The notes under the pieces were generated by a model, which saw only the letters and a list, made by a program, of their open reading frames with translations, was not told the DNA's origin and searched no databases. Shown one piece after another: positions 7,268-16,872 of a DNA stretch of 38,841 bases (position 1 is its first letter; each line of letters starts with the position of its first letter). Origin of the DNA: Dehalococcoidia bacterium (GTDB taxonomy: Bacteria; Chloroflexota; Dehalococcoidia; Lucifugimonadales; UBA3495); assembly GCA_009692925.1 (NCBI GenBank), contig SHYG01000014.1, forward strand, positions 1 through 38,841, given 5' to 3'. The position numbers and the translations under genes are program-made.

Positions 7268-9361
7268 ATGATCAGCGAGTCCTTCATCTGGGCAATTCTC
7301 CTGCTGCCGCTGGCTTCCTTTGTGGTCATTGCCCTGGTGATTCGCCCCTTCCTGGACCGGGCCTCCGCCCTCAGCGGCCGGGTGCTCATCGGCTGTCTCA
7401 CCGTGGCGCTGGCGCTGTCCCTATGGACCCTGGCGGCCACCGCTGGCGGCGCAGTGCCCGACTTCCAGCCTCATCCCTGGCTGGATGTTGGCCAGGCAAC
7501 GGTCGCCCTGGGGCTGCTGGTGGACCCGATAACCGCAATAATGCTGGTGGTGGTCACTGGCGTCAGCCTGATGGTGCAGATTTACTCCCAGGGCTACATG
7601 CGAGGCGATCCCAGCTACAGCCGCTACTTTGCCTACATGTCCCTGTTCACCGGGGCCATGATTGGGCTGGTGCTGTCCAGCAACATCGTGCAACTCTACG
7701 TCTTCTGGGAGTTGGTGGGAGTGGCCTCATACCTGCTCATCGGCTTCTGGCACCACCGGCCGGCAGCGGCGGCGGCGGCCAAGAAGGCCTTCATCATCAC
7801 CCGCATCGGCGACGTGGGATTCCTGCTGGCTATCCTGTACCTGTTCAGCCAGGCGGACCGCTTTGCCGCCGCCGGGCTGGACCCCTTCCACATTCCGGAC
7901 ATCTGGCAGGCGGCGCAGCCCCTGGCGACGGGCGGCGCGGTTCTGGGAGGCGCGGCCCTCACGTGGGTGCTGCTGGGCATCTTTGCCGGCGCGGCGGGCA
8001 AGTCGGGCCAGTTTCCCCTGCACGCCTGGCTTCCCGACGCGATGGAAGGCCCCACGCCCGTCAGTGCGCTGATTCACGCCGCGACGATGGTGGCCGCCGG
8101 GGTGTTTCTGGTGGCCCGCTTCTACCCCCTGTTCCTGGCCTCGCCCAACGCCATGACGGTGGTGGCGCTGATTGGCGCCTTCACCGCATTCATGGCCGCC
8201 ACCATGGGGCTGGTGATGAACGACATCAAGCGCGTGCTGGCCTACTCCACCATCAGCCAGCTGGGCTACATGATGGCCGCCCTGGGCGTGGGCGCCTACG
8301 GCCCGGCGATCTTTCACCTGTTCACCCATGCCTTCTTCAAGGCGCTGCTGTTCCTGGGGGCGGGCAGCGTCAACCACGCCGCCGGCACGTTCAACATGCG
8401 CTACATGGGCGGGCTGCGGCGCTTCATGCCCTGGACCTACGCCCTGACCCTGATTGGCGGATTGAGCCTGGTGGGCATCTTCCCCCTGTCGGGGTTTTGG
8501 AGCAAGGACGAGATTCTGGCGGCGGCCTGGCAGGGCGGCGGGTCAGTAGAGATGTGGGTGAGCCGTCTGACTCTTGGGTTGCTGCTGGCGGGGGTGCTGC
8601 TCACCGCGTTCTACACCTGGCGGCTGCTGCACCTGACCTTTCACGGCGAGTTCCGCGGCGGCGGCGAGCGCGAGCAGTCAGACCTAGCGGCGTCGGCGCC
8701 CCCAGCGGCAGCCGAGGTTCCGCAGCACCACGGGGCGGCGCCGGCGGGCAACCATCCCAGCGGCGTTCACCTGGCCGAGTCGCCGTGGGTGATGGTGCTG
8801 CCTATGGCGGCGCTGGGCGTAGCCGCCGTGGCCGCCGGCTTCGTCGCTAATCCGCAATGGGTGCAGCGACTGGTGATCTTCCCGGCACACTGGCTCACCG
8901 ATTTCCTGGACGCGGGGCTGGAGCACGGCCTGGGTGCGGCGGCGGAAGCTGTCCACCCGATAGTGCCCAAGTTCAGCCTGGAGGTGGCGCTGGCCTCCAC
9001 CGCCGCGGCGCTGGTGGGCATTGGCGTGGCGATGCTCCTGTACCGGAGCCGTGCCAGTGAGGCTATCCGAGACCCACTGGAACGGATGGGCCCAGTCCAC
9101 CGGCTGCTGTCCCAGCGGTATTACGTCGATGCGCTGTACGAGGGCATCCTGGTGCGCCGGGTATTTTACCGCGCGGTGGCCGGCGCCCTGGACTGGGTGG
9201 ACCGCTTCCTGGTGGATGGCCTGGTCAATCTGGTGGGCTGCAGCGTGCGCGGCGTGGGCCGTGGGGCAGCTTTGTTCCAGAACGGCCAGGTTCAGTGGTA
9301 CGGCGTGATGATCGCCATCGGCTCGTTGCTCATTCTGGCGGGATACCTGGTGCTGGGTTAA
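7268..9361 (+). CDS. nuoL: NADH-quinone oxidoreductase subunit L
   Basis: NuoL (ND5) is the distal antiporter-like proton pump with a long lateral helix. The 697-residue product has YSRYFAYMSLFTGAMIGLVL, FWELVGVASYLLIGFW (conserved Glu) and GKSGQFPLHAWLPDAMEGP with TPVSALIHAATMVAAGVFL (key Lys and His). The C-terminal part ends in a hydrophobic helix after the lateral helix region. GAGGA lies 7 nt before the ATG. Between later helices there is a loop at about residues 470-500 rich in Ala, Pro and His (for example QHHGAAPAGNHPSGVH), which is longer than usual. Confidence 0.95.
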   Translation: MISESFIWAILLLPLASFVVIALVIRPFLDRASALSGRVLIGCLTVALALSLWTLAATAGGAVPDFQPHPWLDVGQATVALGLLVDPITAIMLVVVTGVSLMVQIYSQGYMRGDPSYSRYFAYMSLFTGAMIGLVLSSNIVQLYVFWELVGVASYLLIGFWHHRPAAAAAAKKAFIITRIGDVGFLLAILYLFSQADRFAAAGLDPFHIPDIWQAAQPLATGGAVLGGAALTWVLLGIFAGAAGKSGQFPLHAWLPDAMEGPTPVSALIHAATMVAAGVFLVARFYPLFLASPNAMTVVALIGAFTAFMAATMGLVMNDIKRVLAYSTISQLGYMMAALGVGAYGPAIFHLFTHAFFKALLFLGAGSVNHAAGTFNMRYMGGLRRFMPWTYALTLIGGLSLVGIFPLSGFWSKDEILAAAWQGGGSVEMWVSRLTLGLLLAGVLLTAFYTWRLLHLTFHGEFRGGGEREQSDLAASAPPAAAEVPQHHGAAPAGNHPSGVHLAESPWVMVLPMAALGVAAVAAGFVANPQWVQRLVIFPAHWLTDFLDAGLEHGLGAAAEAVHPIVPKFSLEVALASTAAALVGIGVAMLLYRSRASEAIRDPLERMGPVHRLLSQRYYVDALYEGILVRRVFYRAVAGALDWVDRFLVDGLVNLVGCSVRGVGRGAALFQNGQVQWYGVMIAIGSLLILAGYLVLG

Positions 9362-9378
9362 TGGCGAAGGACTAAGCG

Positions 9379-10890
9379 TTGGTTACCGGCTTCACAGGAC
9401 TGCTGACCGTCACCGTGTTCCTGCCCGCCGCCGGGGCGCTGGCGCTGCTGCTGCTGGCCCGCAGCGACCGCGCCGCCCGGCTGCTGGCCTTCGCGGTGGG
9501 CGTTGCCGAACTGGCGCTGTCCCTGGTGGTGTTCTTCGGGTTTCAGCGAGGCGGGGAGAGATTCCAGTGGGTAGACCGGCTCCCCTGGTTTGCTAGCGAG
9601 ACGCTGAACGCCAGCTACTTTCTAGGGGTGGACGGCCTCAGCGCTCCGCTGGTGCTCCTCACCGGATTGCTGGGATTGTGCGCGGTGCTAGCGTCGTGGC
9701 GCATTACCCTGCGGGTGCGGGAGCACTTCGCCTGGCTGCTGCTGCTGCAGACGGCGGTGCTGGGGGTGTTCACCTCCCTGGACCTGCTGCTGTTCTTCCT
9801 CTTCTGGGAGCTGGAGCTGCTGCCGATGTACATGCTCATCGCCATTTGGGGCGGCGGGCGCAAAGAGTACTCGGCCATGAAGTTCCTGATCTTCACAATA
9901 ACCGGCAGCGCCTTCATGCTGGTGGCCATCGTGGCGGTGTTCCTCACCCCGCAGGTGGGCACCTTCGACATGACTCAACTGCTGGCCCACGGCGTCGGTC
10001 TGTCGGGGGCGGACCTGCTGCTGCCGGCTTCCGCGCTGTTCTGGCTGTTTTTCCTGGCCTTTGCGATCAAGCTGCCGGTGTGGCCTCTGCACACCTGGCT
10101 CCCCGACGCCCACACGGATGCCCCAACCGCGGGCAGCGTAATGCTGGCCGGGGTGCTGCTGAAGATGGGCGGCTATGGCCTGCTACGCATCAACGTGGGC
10201 ATATTCCATCAGCAGACCCAACAGTTTGCGTGGGCGCTCATGGCTTTGGGGGTCATCAGCGTGCTGTACGGCGCGGTGGTGACGATACGCCAAACCGACC
10301 TTAAGCGGCTCATCGCCTACTCCAGCGTCAGCCACATGGGACTGGTGCTGGTCGGCATCGCCTCGGTGCAGGTGGGCTTAGGGGAGCTCACCGACACGGG
10401 ACTCAGCGGCGCGGCGATGCAGCTCTTCACCCACGGCACAATCACGGGGCTGCTGTTTCTGGCCGTGGGGCTGGTGTACGACAAGGCTCATACCCGCTAC
10501 ATCCCCGACCTGGGCGGGCTGGCCAACCGCATGCCCCTGGTGGCGATAGCCTTCCTCATAGCCGGGCTGGCCTCCCTGGGGCTGCCCGGCCTCAGCGGCT
10601 TTGTGTCGGAGCTGCTGGTCTTCCTGGGCGGCTTCCAGGCGTACCCCTGGCCCACGGCGCTGGCAGTGCTGGGAATAATCCTGGCGGCGGGCTACATCCT
10701 GTGGATGATGGAGCGGTGCTTGTTCGGCGCGGCGCGGGAGCGGTTCGACCACCTGACCGACGCCTCCTTCGTGGAGGCGCTGCCCCTGGTGCTGCTGATT
10801 ATTGTGATTGTGGCGGTGGGGGTTTATCCCGCGCCGCTGACCCAGGTGTTCCAGGCGGGGCTGGCCCCCATGGTGGACGCGTTTAGATGA
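9379..10890 (+). CDS. nuoM: NADH-quinone oxidoreductase subunit M
   Basis: NuoM (ND4) is the second antiporter-like proton pump. The 503-residue product has FFLFWELELLPMYMLIAIWG with the conserved Glu, IKLPVWPLHTWLPDAHTDAP with the conserved Lys, and AYSSVSHMGLVLVGIA. I place the start at TTG 9379, with AAGGA at 9367-9371 and a 7-nt spacer. No ATG or GTG fits the N-terminal helix better. It overlaps nuoN by ATGA. Confidence 0.95.
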   Translation: MVTGFTGLLTVTVFLPAAGALALLLLARSDRAARLLAFAVGVAELALSLVVFFGFQRGGERFQWVDRLPWFASETLNASYFLGVDGLSAPLVLLTGLLGLCAVLASWRITLRVREHFAWLLLLQTAVLGVFTSLDLLLFFLFWELELLPMYMLIAIWGGGRKEYSAMKFLIFTITGSAFMLVAIVAVFLTPQVGTFDMTQLLAHGVGLSGADLLLPASALFWLFFLAFAIKLPVWPLHTWLPDAHTDAPTAGSVMLAGVLLKMGGYGLLRINVGIFHQQTQQFAWALMALGVISVLYGAVVTIRQTDLKRLIAYSSVSHMGLVLVGIASVQVGLGELTDTGLSGAAMQLFTHGTITGLLFLAVGLVYDKAHTRYIPDLGGLANRMPLVAIAFLIAGLASLGLPGLSGFVSELLVFLGGFQAYPWPTALAVLGIILAAGYILWMMERCLFGAARERFDHLTDASFVEALPLVLLIIVIVAVGVYPAPLTQVFQAGLAPMVDAFR

Positions 10891-12422
10891 CCCTTCACGA
10901 CCTGTACCTGCTGTCCCCTTACGTAGCCACTGCCGGGATGGGCATCCTGGTAGTGCTGCTGGACTTGGTGACGCCCCGAAAGAGCCTGCTGGCCGCCGTC
11001 GCCGTGCTGGGTGTGCTCGTCGCCGGCGCGCTGACGCTGGTGCAGCTCCTGGACATGGGCGGCATTCTGGGCGGTCCGGGGCTGCCCAACCTGGTGTCGG
11101 ACGGCGGCGTGCTGGCGGGCAGCCTGTCGGTGGACCGGTTCGCCTTGTTCTTCAACTTCCTGATCCTGGCCGCGCTGGGGCTGGTGGTGCTGGCCTCGAC
11201 AGATTACCTACGACGTATGCCAGGGCATCAGGGCGAGTATCTGGGCCTGCTGCTATTCTCCGCCACCGGCATGATGATGCTGTCCGCCGCCACCGAGCTG
11301 ATTACCATCTACATTGCCCTGGAGCTGACCACCCTGCCCCTGGCGGCTTTGGCGGCCTTCCTGCTCACCGGGCGCTCCACCGAGGCCGGGATGAAGTACC
11401 TGATCATCGGCGCCATCAGCTCGGCGGTGATGCTCTACGGCATGGCCCTGGTGTTTGGCTTCACCGGCAGCACCAGCCTGGAGGGCATTGCCGCCAGCTT
11501 CCGCGTGCCAGCCCAGCAGGACGTCCCCTTCGGCAGCTACGCCATGCTGGCGGGGGTGGCGCTGATGCTGGCGGGGTTCGGGTTCAAGATCGCCGCGGCG
11601 CCCTTCCAGATGTGGGTGCCCGACGTGTACGAGGGAGCGCCCGTGCCGGTGGTGGCATTTCTGTCGGTGGCCAGCAAGGCGGCGGGCTTTGCGGTGCTGC
11701 TGCGGGTGTTCTACACCGGATTTCTGGACTACGACGTGGACTGGGGCGCACTGCTGGCCATCCTGGCCGCCGCCTCCATGACGGTGGGCAACCTGGCGGC
11801 GTTGGGCCAGAGCAACATTCGGCGCCTGCTGGGGTACAGCACCATCGCCCACGCCGGGTACATTTTGGTGGGTGTGGCGGCGGTGGCGGGAGTAGCCTAC
11901 AGCCCTGGCGCCGGCCCGGCCTTCACCACCTTCGGCCCCAGCAGCGTGCTGTTCTACCTGGCAGCCTACCTGGCGGCCAACCTCACCGCCTTCATCGCCA
12001 TCATCGCCATCAGCAACCGCATCGAAAGCGACCGCATCTCCGACTACGCGGGGCTGGTGCGCCGGTCGCCGTTCCTGGCCATCACCCTGGCCCTGGCCCT
12101 GGTGGCGCTAATTGGCGTGCCGCCTACCAGCATATTCATCGCCAAGCTGTACGTCTTCACCGCCGCGGTCAAGAGCGGGCTGGCCTGGCTGGCGTTGGCG
12201 GGCGTCATCAACAGCGTCATCTCGGCCTACTACTACATCCGCATCGTCCGGGTGATGTTCCTGGACGCCCCTCCGTCCGCCGAGAGAATCCCGGTGCCCG
12301 TCCCATCACGGGTAGCCTTGGCCGTGGTCGCCATCGCCACCGTCGCCATCGGCGTGGCCCCCGGATTGCTGCTGACCGCCGCGGAGGGCGCGGTGAAGGC
12401 GCTGGCTGGGGTGGCGCGATAG
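10887..12422 (+). CDS. nuoN: NADH-quinone oxidoreductase subunit N
   Basis: NuoN (ND2) is the third antiporter-like subunit and the last gene of the operon. The 511-residue product includes LITIYIALELTTLPLAALAA, GFGFKIAAAPFQMWVPDVYE with GAPVPVVAFLSVASKAAGF, and LGYSTIAHAGYILVGVAA, all typical of NuoN. It starts within the ATGA overlap with nuoM. No nuoE, nuoF or nuoG follows it, so the locus encodes the 11-subunit form of complex I. No hairpin terminator is obvious after it; the nadK promoter begins 36 nt downstream. Confidence 0.95.
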   Translation: MTLHDLYLLSPYVATAGMGILVVLLDLVTPRKSLLAAVAVLGVLVAGALTLVQLLDMGGILGGPGLPNLVSDGGVLAGSLSVDRFALFFNFLILAALGLVVLASTDYLRRMPGHQGEYLGLLLFSATGMMMLSAATELITIYIALELTTLPLAALAAFLLTGRSTEAGMKYLIIGAISSAVMLYGMALVFGFTGSTSLEGIAASFRVPAQQDVPFGSYAMLAGVALMLAGFGFKIAAAPFQMWVPDVYEGAPVPVVAFLSVASKAAGFAVLLRVFYTGFLDYDVDWGALLAILAAASMTVGNLAALGQSNIRRLLGYSTIAHAGYILVGVAAVAGVAYSPGAGPAFTTFGPSSVLFYLAAYLAANLTAFIAIIAISNRIESDRISDYAGLVRRSPFLAITLALALVALIGVPPTSIFIAKLYVFTAAVKSGLAWLALAGVINSVISAYYYIRIVRVMFLDAPPSAERIPVPVPSRVALAVVAIATVAIGVAPGLLLTAAEGAVKALAGVAR

Positions 12423-12457
12423 GTGCAGATATCTCAGTCCGGCGAGGCACACTCAAG

Positions 12458-12486
12458 TTGACACCCCCTGGGGCCGATGCTAGACT
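12458..12486 (+). promoter_or_regulatory. Sigma-70-type promoter upstream of nadK
   Basis: TTGACA at 12458-12463 is a perfect -35 hexamer. After a 17-nt spacer comes TAGACT at 12481-12486, a 4/6 match to TATAAT. Transcription would start near 12493, about 105 nt before nadK, so nadK can be expressed separately from nuo. Confidence 0.65.
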
Positions 12487-12598
12487 CCCCTTGCCCTCGA
12501 AGTCCCGAAACTTCAGTTGTCCGCGCCCTTCAACACGCATTAGGGAAAAGGCTTGAGGCAGGCGCCCCAGCGTCGCTGCGGGTTGCCCGCCACCCCAG

Positions 12599-13465
12599 AT
12601 GAAAACTGCGAAAACTGCCGGAATCATCTACAACGCCCGCATCCCGGAAGCCCTTGACCTGAGCACCGCCATCTTTGATGGCTTGGCCCTGGGAGGGCGA
12701 AGCTGGGTCTCCTCGGCAGAGGACATGGACAAGCTGGTTCCGCGCATGGCCGACACCGACCTGGTCATCACCGTAGGCGGCGACGGCACAATACTCAGGG
12801 CCATCCGGGTGACTGCGCCCTGTGAGGTGCCGGTGGTGGGCATCAACATGGGCCGCCTGGGGTTCATGACCGAGCTTTCTGTGCAGGAAGCCCTGGAGAA
12901 GCTGCCCCTCTACTTCAACGGTGCTTGCCGCGTTGAGGAGCGGGGCATGCTGCAAGCCCGGCTTGTCAACGCGTCCGCCGGAGGTTCCGCCCGCGTGGAC
13001 GGGCCCTACCACGCGGTGAACGACGTGGTGCTGGCTAGGGGCGCGGCGTCTCGGGTGGTCACCATCCGGGCCACCATCGACGGAGCGGAGCTGACCACAT
13101 TTCGCGCCGACGGGGTGATCCTTGCCACTGCCACCGGCAGCACCGGATATAACCTGTCGGTGGGCGGACCCATCCTCGACCCCTTGTCCGACTGCCTGGT
13201 GCTGAAGCCGGTGGCCGCCCACGTTGGTTTGGCCGCCGGGCTGGTGCTGCAGTCCGGCAGCAAGGTGCAGTTGTCCCTGGGCGGCGACCAGCAGGCCATC
13301 CTCAGCGTGGACGGGCACGTGGACTACCCCATGTCCCCCGGCGACCGGGTGGAGGTGGAGCAGAGTCCTCTGAAGGCCCGGTTCCTGCGGGCCAACCCGC
13401 CCAACGATTTTTACGCCACCCTTACGCGGCGCCTGGGCTTTGGCGTCAGCCGCCGCGGGCAATAA
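12599..13465 (+). CDS. nadK: NAD kinase
   Basis: NAD kinase phosphorylates NAD to NADP. The 288-residue product has the nucleotide-binding GGDGT motif at residues 60-64 (VGGDGTILRA), followed by GINMGRLGFMTEL, the NDVVLARG motif and ATATGSTGYNLSVGGPI near residue 180, all diagnostic of the family. Length is typical. It has its own promoter and lies between nuo and a Nudix gene. Its product would support the NADP-dependent isocitrate dehydrogenase encoded at 23693. The ATG is the first credible start; the upstream sequence has no strong Shine-Dalgarno. Confidence 0.95.
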   Translation: MKTAKTAGIIYNARIPEALDLSTAIFDGLALGGRSWVSSAEDMDKLVPRMADTDLVITVGGDGTILRAIRVTAPCEVPVVGINMGRLGFMTELSVQEALEKLPLYFNGACRVEERGMLQARLVNASAGGSARVDGPYHAVNDVVLARGAASRVVTIRATIDGAELTTFRADGVILATATGSTGYNLSVGGPILDPLSDCLVLKPVAAHVGLAAGLVLQSGSKVQLSLGGDQQAILSVDGHVDYPMSPGDRVEVEQSPLKARFLRANPPNDFYATLTRRLGFGVSRRGQ

Positions 13466-13491
13466 AAACAGGACAGCAGGTTTACGTAAAG

Positions 13492-14037
13492 ATGGGCGCC
13501 GCCGAGTCTGAACCCACCCTGGAAAGCAGGGTGATTTACCAGGGCCGCATTATGACGGTGCGAGTCGACAAGGTGCGCCTGCCCAACGGCCGCGTCACCA
13601 CCCGCGAGATTGCGGAGCACGACGACTCGGTGTGCGTGGTGCCGGTGGACAGCCAGGGCAACGTGGTGCTGGTGCGCCAGTACCGCAAGCCGGTGGAAAG
13701 GGTGCTGCTGGAGGCGCCGGCGGGCGGCATCAACCCCGGCGAGGCGCCGGAGGCCACGGTGCTGCGGGAACTGCAGGAGGAAACCGGGTTCAAGGCGACC
13801 ACAGTGCGGCATCTCTCCAGCTTCTGGCTGGCGCCGGGGTGGTGTACCGAGCGCATGCACGCCTATCTGGCCACCGGGCTGGCGCCTTCCCGCCTGGAGG
13901 CGGACGACGACGAGAACATCACCGTGGAGCTAGTGCCATTGTCCCGCATCCCGGAGCTGATTGCCAGCGGCGAGATTCAGGACGCCAAGAGCATTGCGGC
14001 GCTGCTGCTGGCCATGCGGGCGCTGGAGAGTGGTTAA
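13492..14037 (+). CDS. Nudix hydrolase, ADP-ribose pyrophosphatase type
   Basis: Nudix enzymes hydrolyse nucleoside diphosphates linked to another group. The 181-residue product contains a perfect Nudix box (Gx5Ex7REUxEExGU) in GGINPGEAPEATVLRELQEE followed by TGF. The N-terminal strands (GRIMTVRVDKVRLPNGRVTTRE) and the loop APGWCTERMHAYLA after the box are typical of ADP-ribose pyrophosphatases. It lies 26 nt after nadK, in the same direction and probably co-transcribed, which fits a role in NAD-derived ADP-ribose clean-up. The exact substrate is inferred from similarity of layout only. Confidence 0.9.
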   Translation: MGAAESEPTLESRVIYQGRIMTVRVDKVRLPNGRVTTREIAEHDDSVCVVPVDSQGNVVLVRQYRKPVERVLLEAPAGGINPGEAPEATVLRELQEETGFKATTVRHLSSFWLAPGWCTERMHAYLATGLAPSRLEADDDENITVELVPLSRIPELIASGEIQDAKSIAALLLAMRALESG

Positions 14038-14077
14038 GGTCCGTTGGATTAGGCAACTAAGAGCACCTAACAAAATG

Positions 14078-14112
14078 AATCCTCCCTCCCGAAAGCGGGG
14101 GGAGGGAGGATT
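14078..14112. terminator. Strong hairpin after the Nudix gene
   Basis: AATCCTCCCTCCC (14078-14090) and its exact complement (14100-14112) form a 13-bp perfect stem around a 9-nt loop. Only a short TTTC follows, so it may be a terminator, a repeat element, or both. It lies between the nadK-Nudix unit and sdhA. Confidence 0.55.
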
Positions 14113-14182
14113 TCATCGGCCATTGGGGTTACACTATCACAGGCTTGAACATCCCAAGGGAGTTGTTAAGGAGAAACCGTCC

Positions 14183-15862
14183 ATGTTGGAGCACGATGTC
14201 CTGATAATTGGAGCCGGGCTGGCCGGGATGCGCGCCGCCATCGCGGCCAAGGCTAACGGCGCCAATACCGCCATCATCAGCAAGGTCCACCCAGTTCGCA
14301 GCCACTCCAACGCCGCCCAGGGCGGCATCAACGCGGCCCTGACCGACCGCGGCGACAACTGGGAAGACCACGCCTACGATACTATCAAAGGCAGCGACTT
14401 CCTGGGCGACCAGGACGCCATTGAGGTGATGTGCCGCGCGGCGGGGCGCTCCCTCATCGACATGGAGCACATGGGCGTCACCTTCAACCGCGACGAGGAG
14501 GGACACCTGGGCACCCGCGCCTTCGGCGGACAGCGCCGCGCCCGCACCTTCTTCGTGGGCGACTTCACCGGCCAGGCGCTGCTCCACGTCATGTTTGAGC
14601 AGCTCATCAAGTCCGGCATCCAGAGCTACGAGGAGTGGTTCGTCACCTCCCTGGTGCAGGAGGAGGGCCGGGTCTGTGGCGTGGTCGCCCTGGAGATCCG
14701 CACTGGGCAGCTCCACGCCATCCGCGCCAAGACTGTCATCTTCTGCACCGGCGGCCTGGGCCGCGTGTTTGAGCCCAGCACCAACGCTCTCATCGTCACC
14801 GGCGACGGCATGGCCCTCGCCTACCACGCCGGCGCGCGACTCATGGACATGGAGATGGTGCAGTACCATCCCACCACCCTGGCGGGCAGCGGCGTGCTCA
14901 TCTCCGAGGCGGCCCGCGGTGAGGGCGCGTACCTGCTGGACAAGAACGGCGAGCGGTTCATGAAGAAGTACGCCCCCAACATGATGGAGCTCGCATCGCG
15001 CGATGTGGTGTCGCGGTCGGAGCAGACGGAGATTAACGCGGGCAACGGCGTCAATGGCTGCGTGTATTTGGACTGCCGCCACCTAGGCGAGAAGCTGATT
15101 AAGGAAAAACTCAGCCAGATACGGGAGATTGGCATTGACCTGGCTGGAGCGGACATGGTCAAGGAGCCTATCCCAATACGGCCCGGCATGCACTACATGA
15201 TGGGCGGCATCAAGACCGACGTGAACGGCCTGACCAACCTGCCGGGGGTCTACGCCGCCGGCGAGTGCGCCTGCGTCAGCGTCCACGGCGGCAACCGCCT
15301 GGGCGCCAACTCCCTGCTGGACACCATCGTGTTCGGCGAGCGGTCGGGCAGCCACGCCGCCGCTGCTGCGGGAGAGCTGAAGTTTGTGGATTTCAGCGCC
15401 GCCGCCGCGGTGCAGCGGGAGGAGCAGCGCATCCAGGCCATGCTGAACCGCCCCCAGAACGGTGACCGCGTAGCCAGCGTCCGGCTGGGCATGGGCGAGT
15501 CCATGAACCGCAACCTGGCGGTGTTCCGCCAGAAGACAGGCATGGAGGAGACGGTCCAGGAGCTGCAGGAGCTGAAGGCCCGCTTCGCCAAGGTGCCGGT
15601 GGAAAACAAGGGCAAGGTGTTCAATACCGACCTGGTGTTTGCCCTAGAGCTGGGGTTCATGCTGGACTGCGCGGAGACCATCGCGGTCAGCGCCCTGGAG
15701 CGCAAGGACAGCCGGGGCGCCCAGTTCCGCACCGACTACCCCAAGCGCGACGACGAGAACTGGCTGAAGCACATCGCGGTAACCAAGGGCGAGGTGGGGC
15801 CGGAAATCTCCCACCTGCCGGTGACCATTACCAAATGGACTCCAGAGGAGCGGAAGTATTAA
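14183..15862 (+). CDS. sdhA: Succinate dehydrogenase/fumarate reductase flavoprotein subunit
   Basis: SdhA/FrdA interconverts succinate and fumarate on covalently bound FAD. From ATG 14183 the product is 559 residues. It has the Rossmann motif DVLIIGAGLAGMRAA at the N-terminus and His41 in RSHSNAAQGG as the predicted FAD-linked histidine. It also has HPTTLAGSGVLISEAARGEG with the catalytic Arg region, and MHYMMGGI and GECACVSVHGGNRLGANSLL for FAD binding. The frame is open upstream, but AAGGAG at 14168-14173 with a 9-nt spacer fixes this start. It heads an sdhA-sdhB-CCG operon. Direction (oxidation or reduction) cannot be told from sequence. Confidence 0.95.
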   Translation: MLEHDVLIIGAGLAGMRAAIAAKANGANTAIISKVHPVRSHSNAAQGGINAALTDRGDNWEDHAYDTIKGSDFLGDQDAIEVMCRAAGRSLIDMEHMGVTFNRDEEGHLGTRAFGGQRRARTFFVGDFTGQALLHVMFEQLIKSGIQSYEEWFVTSLVQEEGRVCGVVALEIRTGQLHAIRAKTVIFCTGGLGRVFEPSTNALIVTGDGMALAYHAGARLMDMEMVQYHPTTLAGSGVLISEAARGEGAYLLDKNGERFMKKYAPNMMELASRDVVSRSEQTEINAGNGVNGCVYLDCRHLGEKLIKEKLSQIREIGIDLAGADMVKEPIPIRPGMHYMMGGIKTDVNGLTNLPGVYAAGECACVSVHGGNRLGANSLLDTIVFGERSGSHAAAAAGELKFVDFSAAAAVQREEQRIQAMLNRPQNGDRVASVRLGMGESMNRNLAVFRQKTGMEETVQELQELKARFAKVPVENKGKVFNTDLVFALELGFMLDCAETIAVSALERKDSRGAQFRTDYPKRDDENWLKHIAVTKGEVGPEISHLPVTITKWTPEERKY

Positions 15863-15865
15863 CTC

Positions 15866-16840
15866 ATGGATCTGACAGTAAGAGTCAAGCGGTTCAACCC
15901 CGAGGCGGAGCCACGCCAGCCCTATTGGCAGGACTTCCCCATATCCATTGACGAGAACGCCACGGTGCTGGATACTCTGATCCACATTCGAGAGATGGTG
16001 GACGGCACCCTGAGCCTGCGCTGCTCCTGCCGCAGCGCCATCTGTGGCTCCTGCGCCATGCGCATCAACGGCCACGCCGGCCTGGCCTGCAAGACCAAGG
16101 CCAGCGACGCCATGGACAAGGATGGCATGATCAAGGTGGAGCCAGCGGGGAACATGCCCGTCGTCAAAGACCTGGTGGTGAACTTGGACCTCTTCTGGCG
16201 CAAGATTGTGCAGGTGGAGCCTTTCCTGAAGCCCCAGGGGCCGGAACCCGAAGCGGAGTACGTGGTGCCCAACGAGGCGATGATGCACCTGTCGGGGGTC
16301 ACCGCCTGTATCATGTGCGGCGCCTGCGTCTCCGACTGCACCGTGCTGGAGGTGGACCCCAACTTCCTGGGCCCCGCGGCGCTGGCCAAGGCCTACCGCT
16401 TCACCGCCGACCCGCGGGACGGCGATGGCGAGGGGGTCTCTCGGGAGCGTCTCCGCAAACTCAGCGATTACGGCGGCATGTGGGACTGCACCCGCTGCGG
16501 AGAGTGCGTGCAGGCGTGCCCCAAGGGTGTGGCGCCCATGGACCGCATCATGGCTCTGCGGGAGCAGGCAATCAAGGCGGGCTTCGACAACAACAACGGC
16601 GCGCGCCACACGGAAGCCTTCACCGAGTCGGTGGGCCACAGCGGGTCGCTGAACGAGCTGCAACTGCCCGTGAAGACCGTGGGCATCACCAACATCCCGG
16701 CGCTGCTGGGCTTCCTGCCGGTGGGCCTGCGCGCCCTGACCCACGGCAAGCTGCCGCCCCTGGTGCACAAGAACATTGCCAACGTGGAGTTCGTCCGCAA
16801 GCTGCACCACAAGCTGGAAGAGCATCAGCCGGAGAAGTAG
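15866..16840 (+). CDS. sdhB: Succinate dehydrogenase/fumarate reductase iron-sulfur subunit, non-classical
   Basis: SdhB relays electrons from the flavin to the quinone side. The 324-residue product binds a [2Fe-2S] cluster by Cys53, Cys55, Cys60, Cys63 and Cys75 (CSCRSAICGSC), and a [4Fe-4S] cluster by Cys148/151/154/158 (CIMCGACVSDC). The third motif is CTRCGECVQACP (Cys208/211/214/218). Classical SdhB has only three cysteines here and holds a [3Fe-4S] cluster. The extra Cys211 predicts a [4Fe-4S] cluster, as in archaeal-type and type-E enzymes. A C-terminal extension of about 80 residues makes it longer than the classical subunit. It starts 3 nt after the sdhA stop. Confidence 0.93.
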   Translation: MDLTVRVKRFNPEAEPRQPYWQDFPISIDENATVLDTLIHIREMVDGTLSLRCSCRSAICGSCAMRINGHAGLACKTKASDAMDKDGMIKVEPAGNMPVVKDLVVNLDLFWRKIVQVEPFLKPQGPEPEAEYVVPNEAMMHLSGVTACIMCGACVSDCTVLEVDPNFLGPAALAKAYRFTADPRDGDGEGVSRERLRKLSDYGGMWDCTRCGECVQACPKGVAPMDRIMALREQAIKAGFDNNNGARHTEAFTESVGHSGSLNELQLPVKTVGITNIPALLGFLPVGLRALTHGKLPPLVHKNIANVEFVRKLHHKLEEHQPEK

Positions 16841-16872
16841 CTAACTCGCCTAACAACATCAGCTTTGACCGA

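Noticed and set aside
13961-14182. N-terminal extension of sdhA
   Set aside because: It crosses the Nudix gene end and a hairpin; AAGGAG at 14168 and the Rossmann motif fix the start at 14183.
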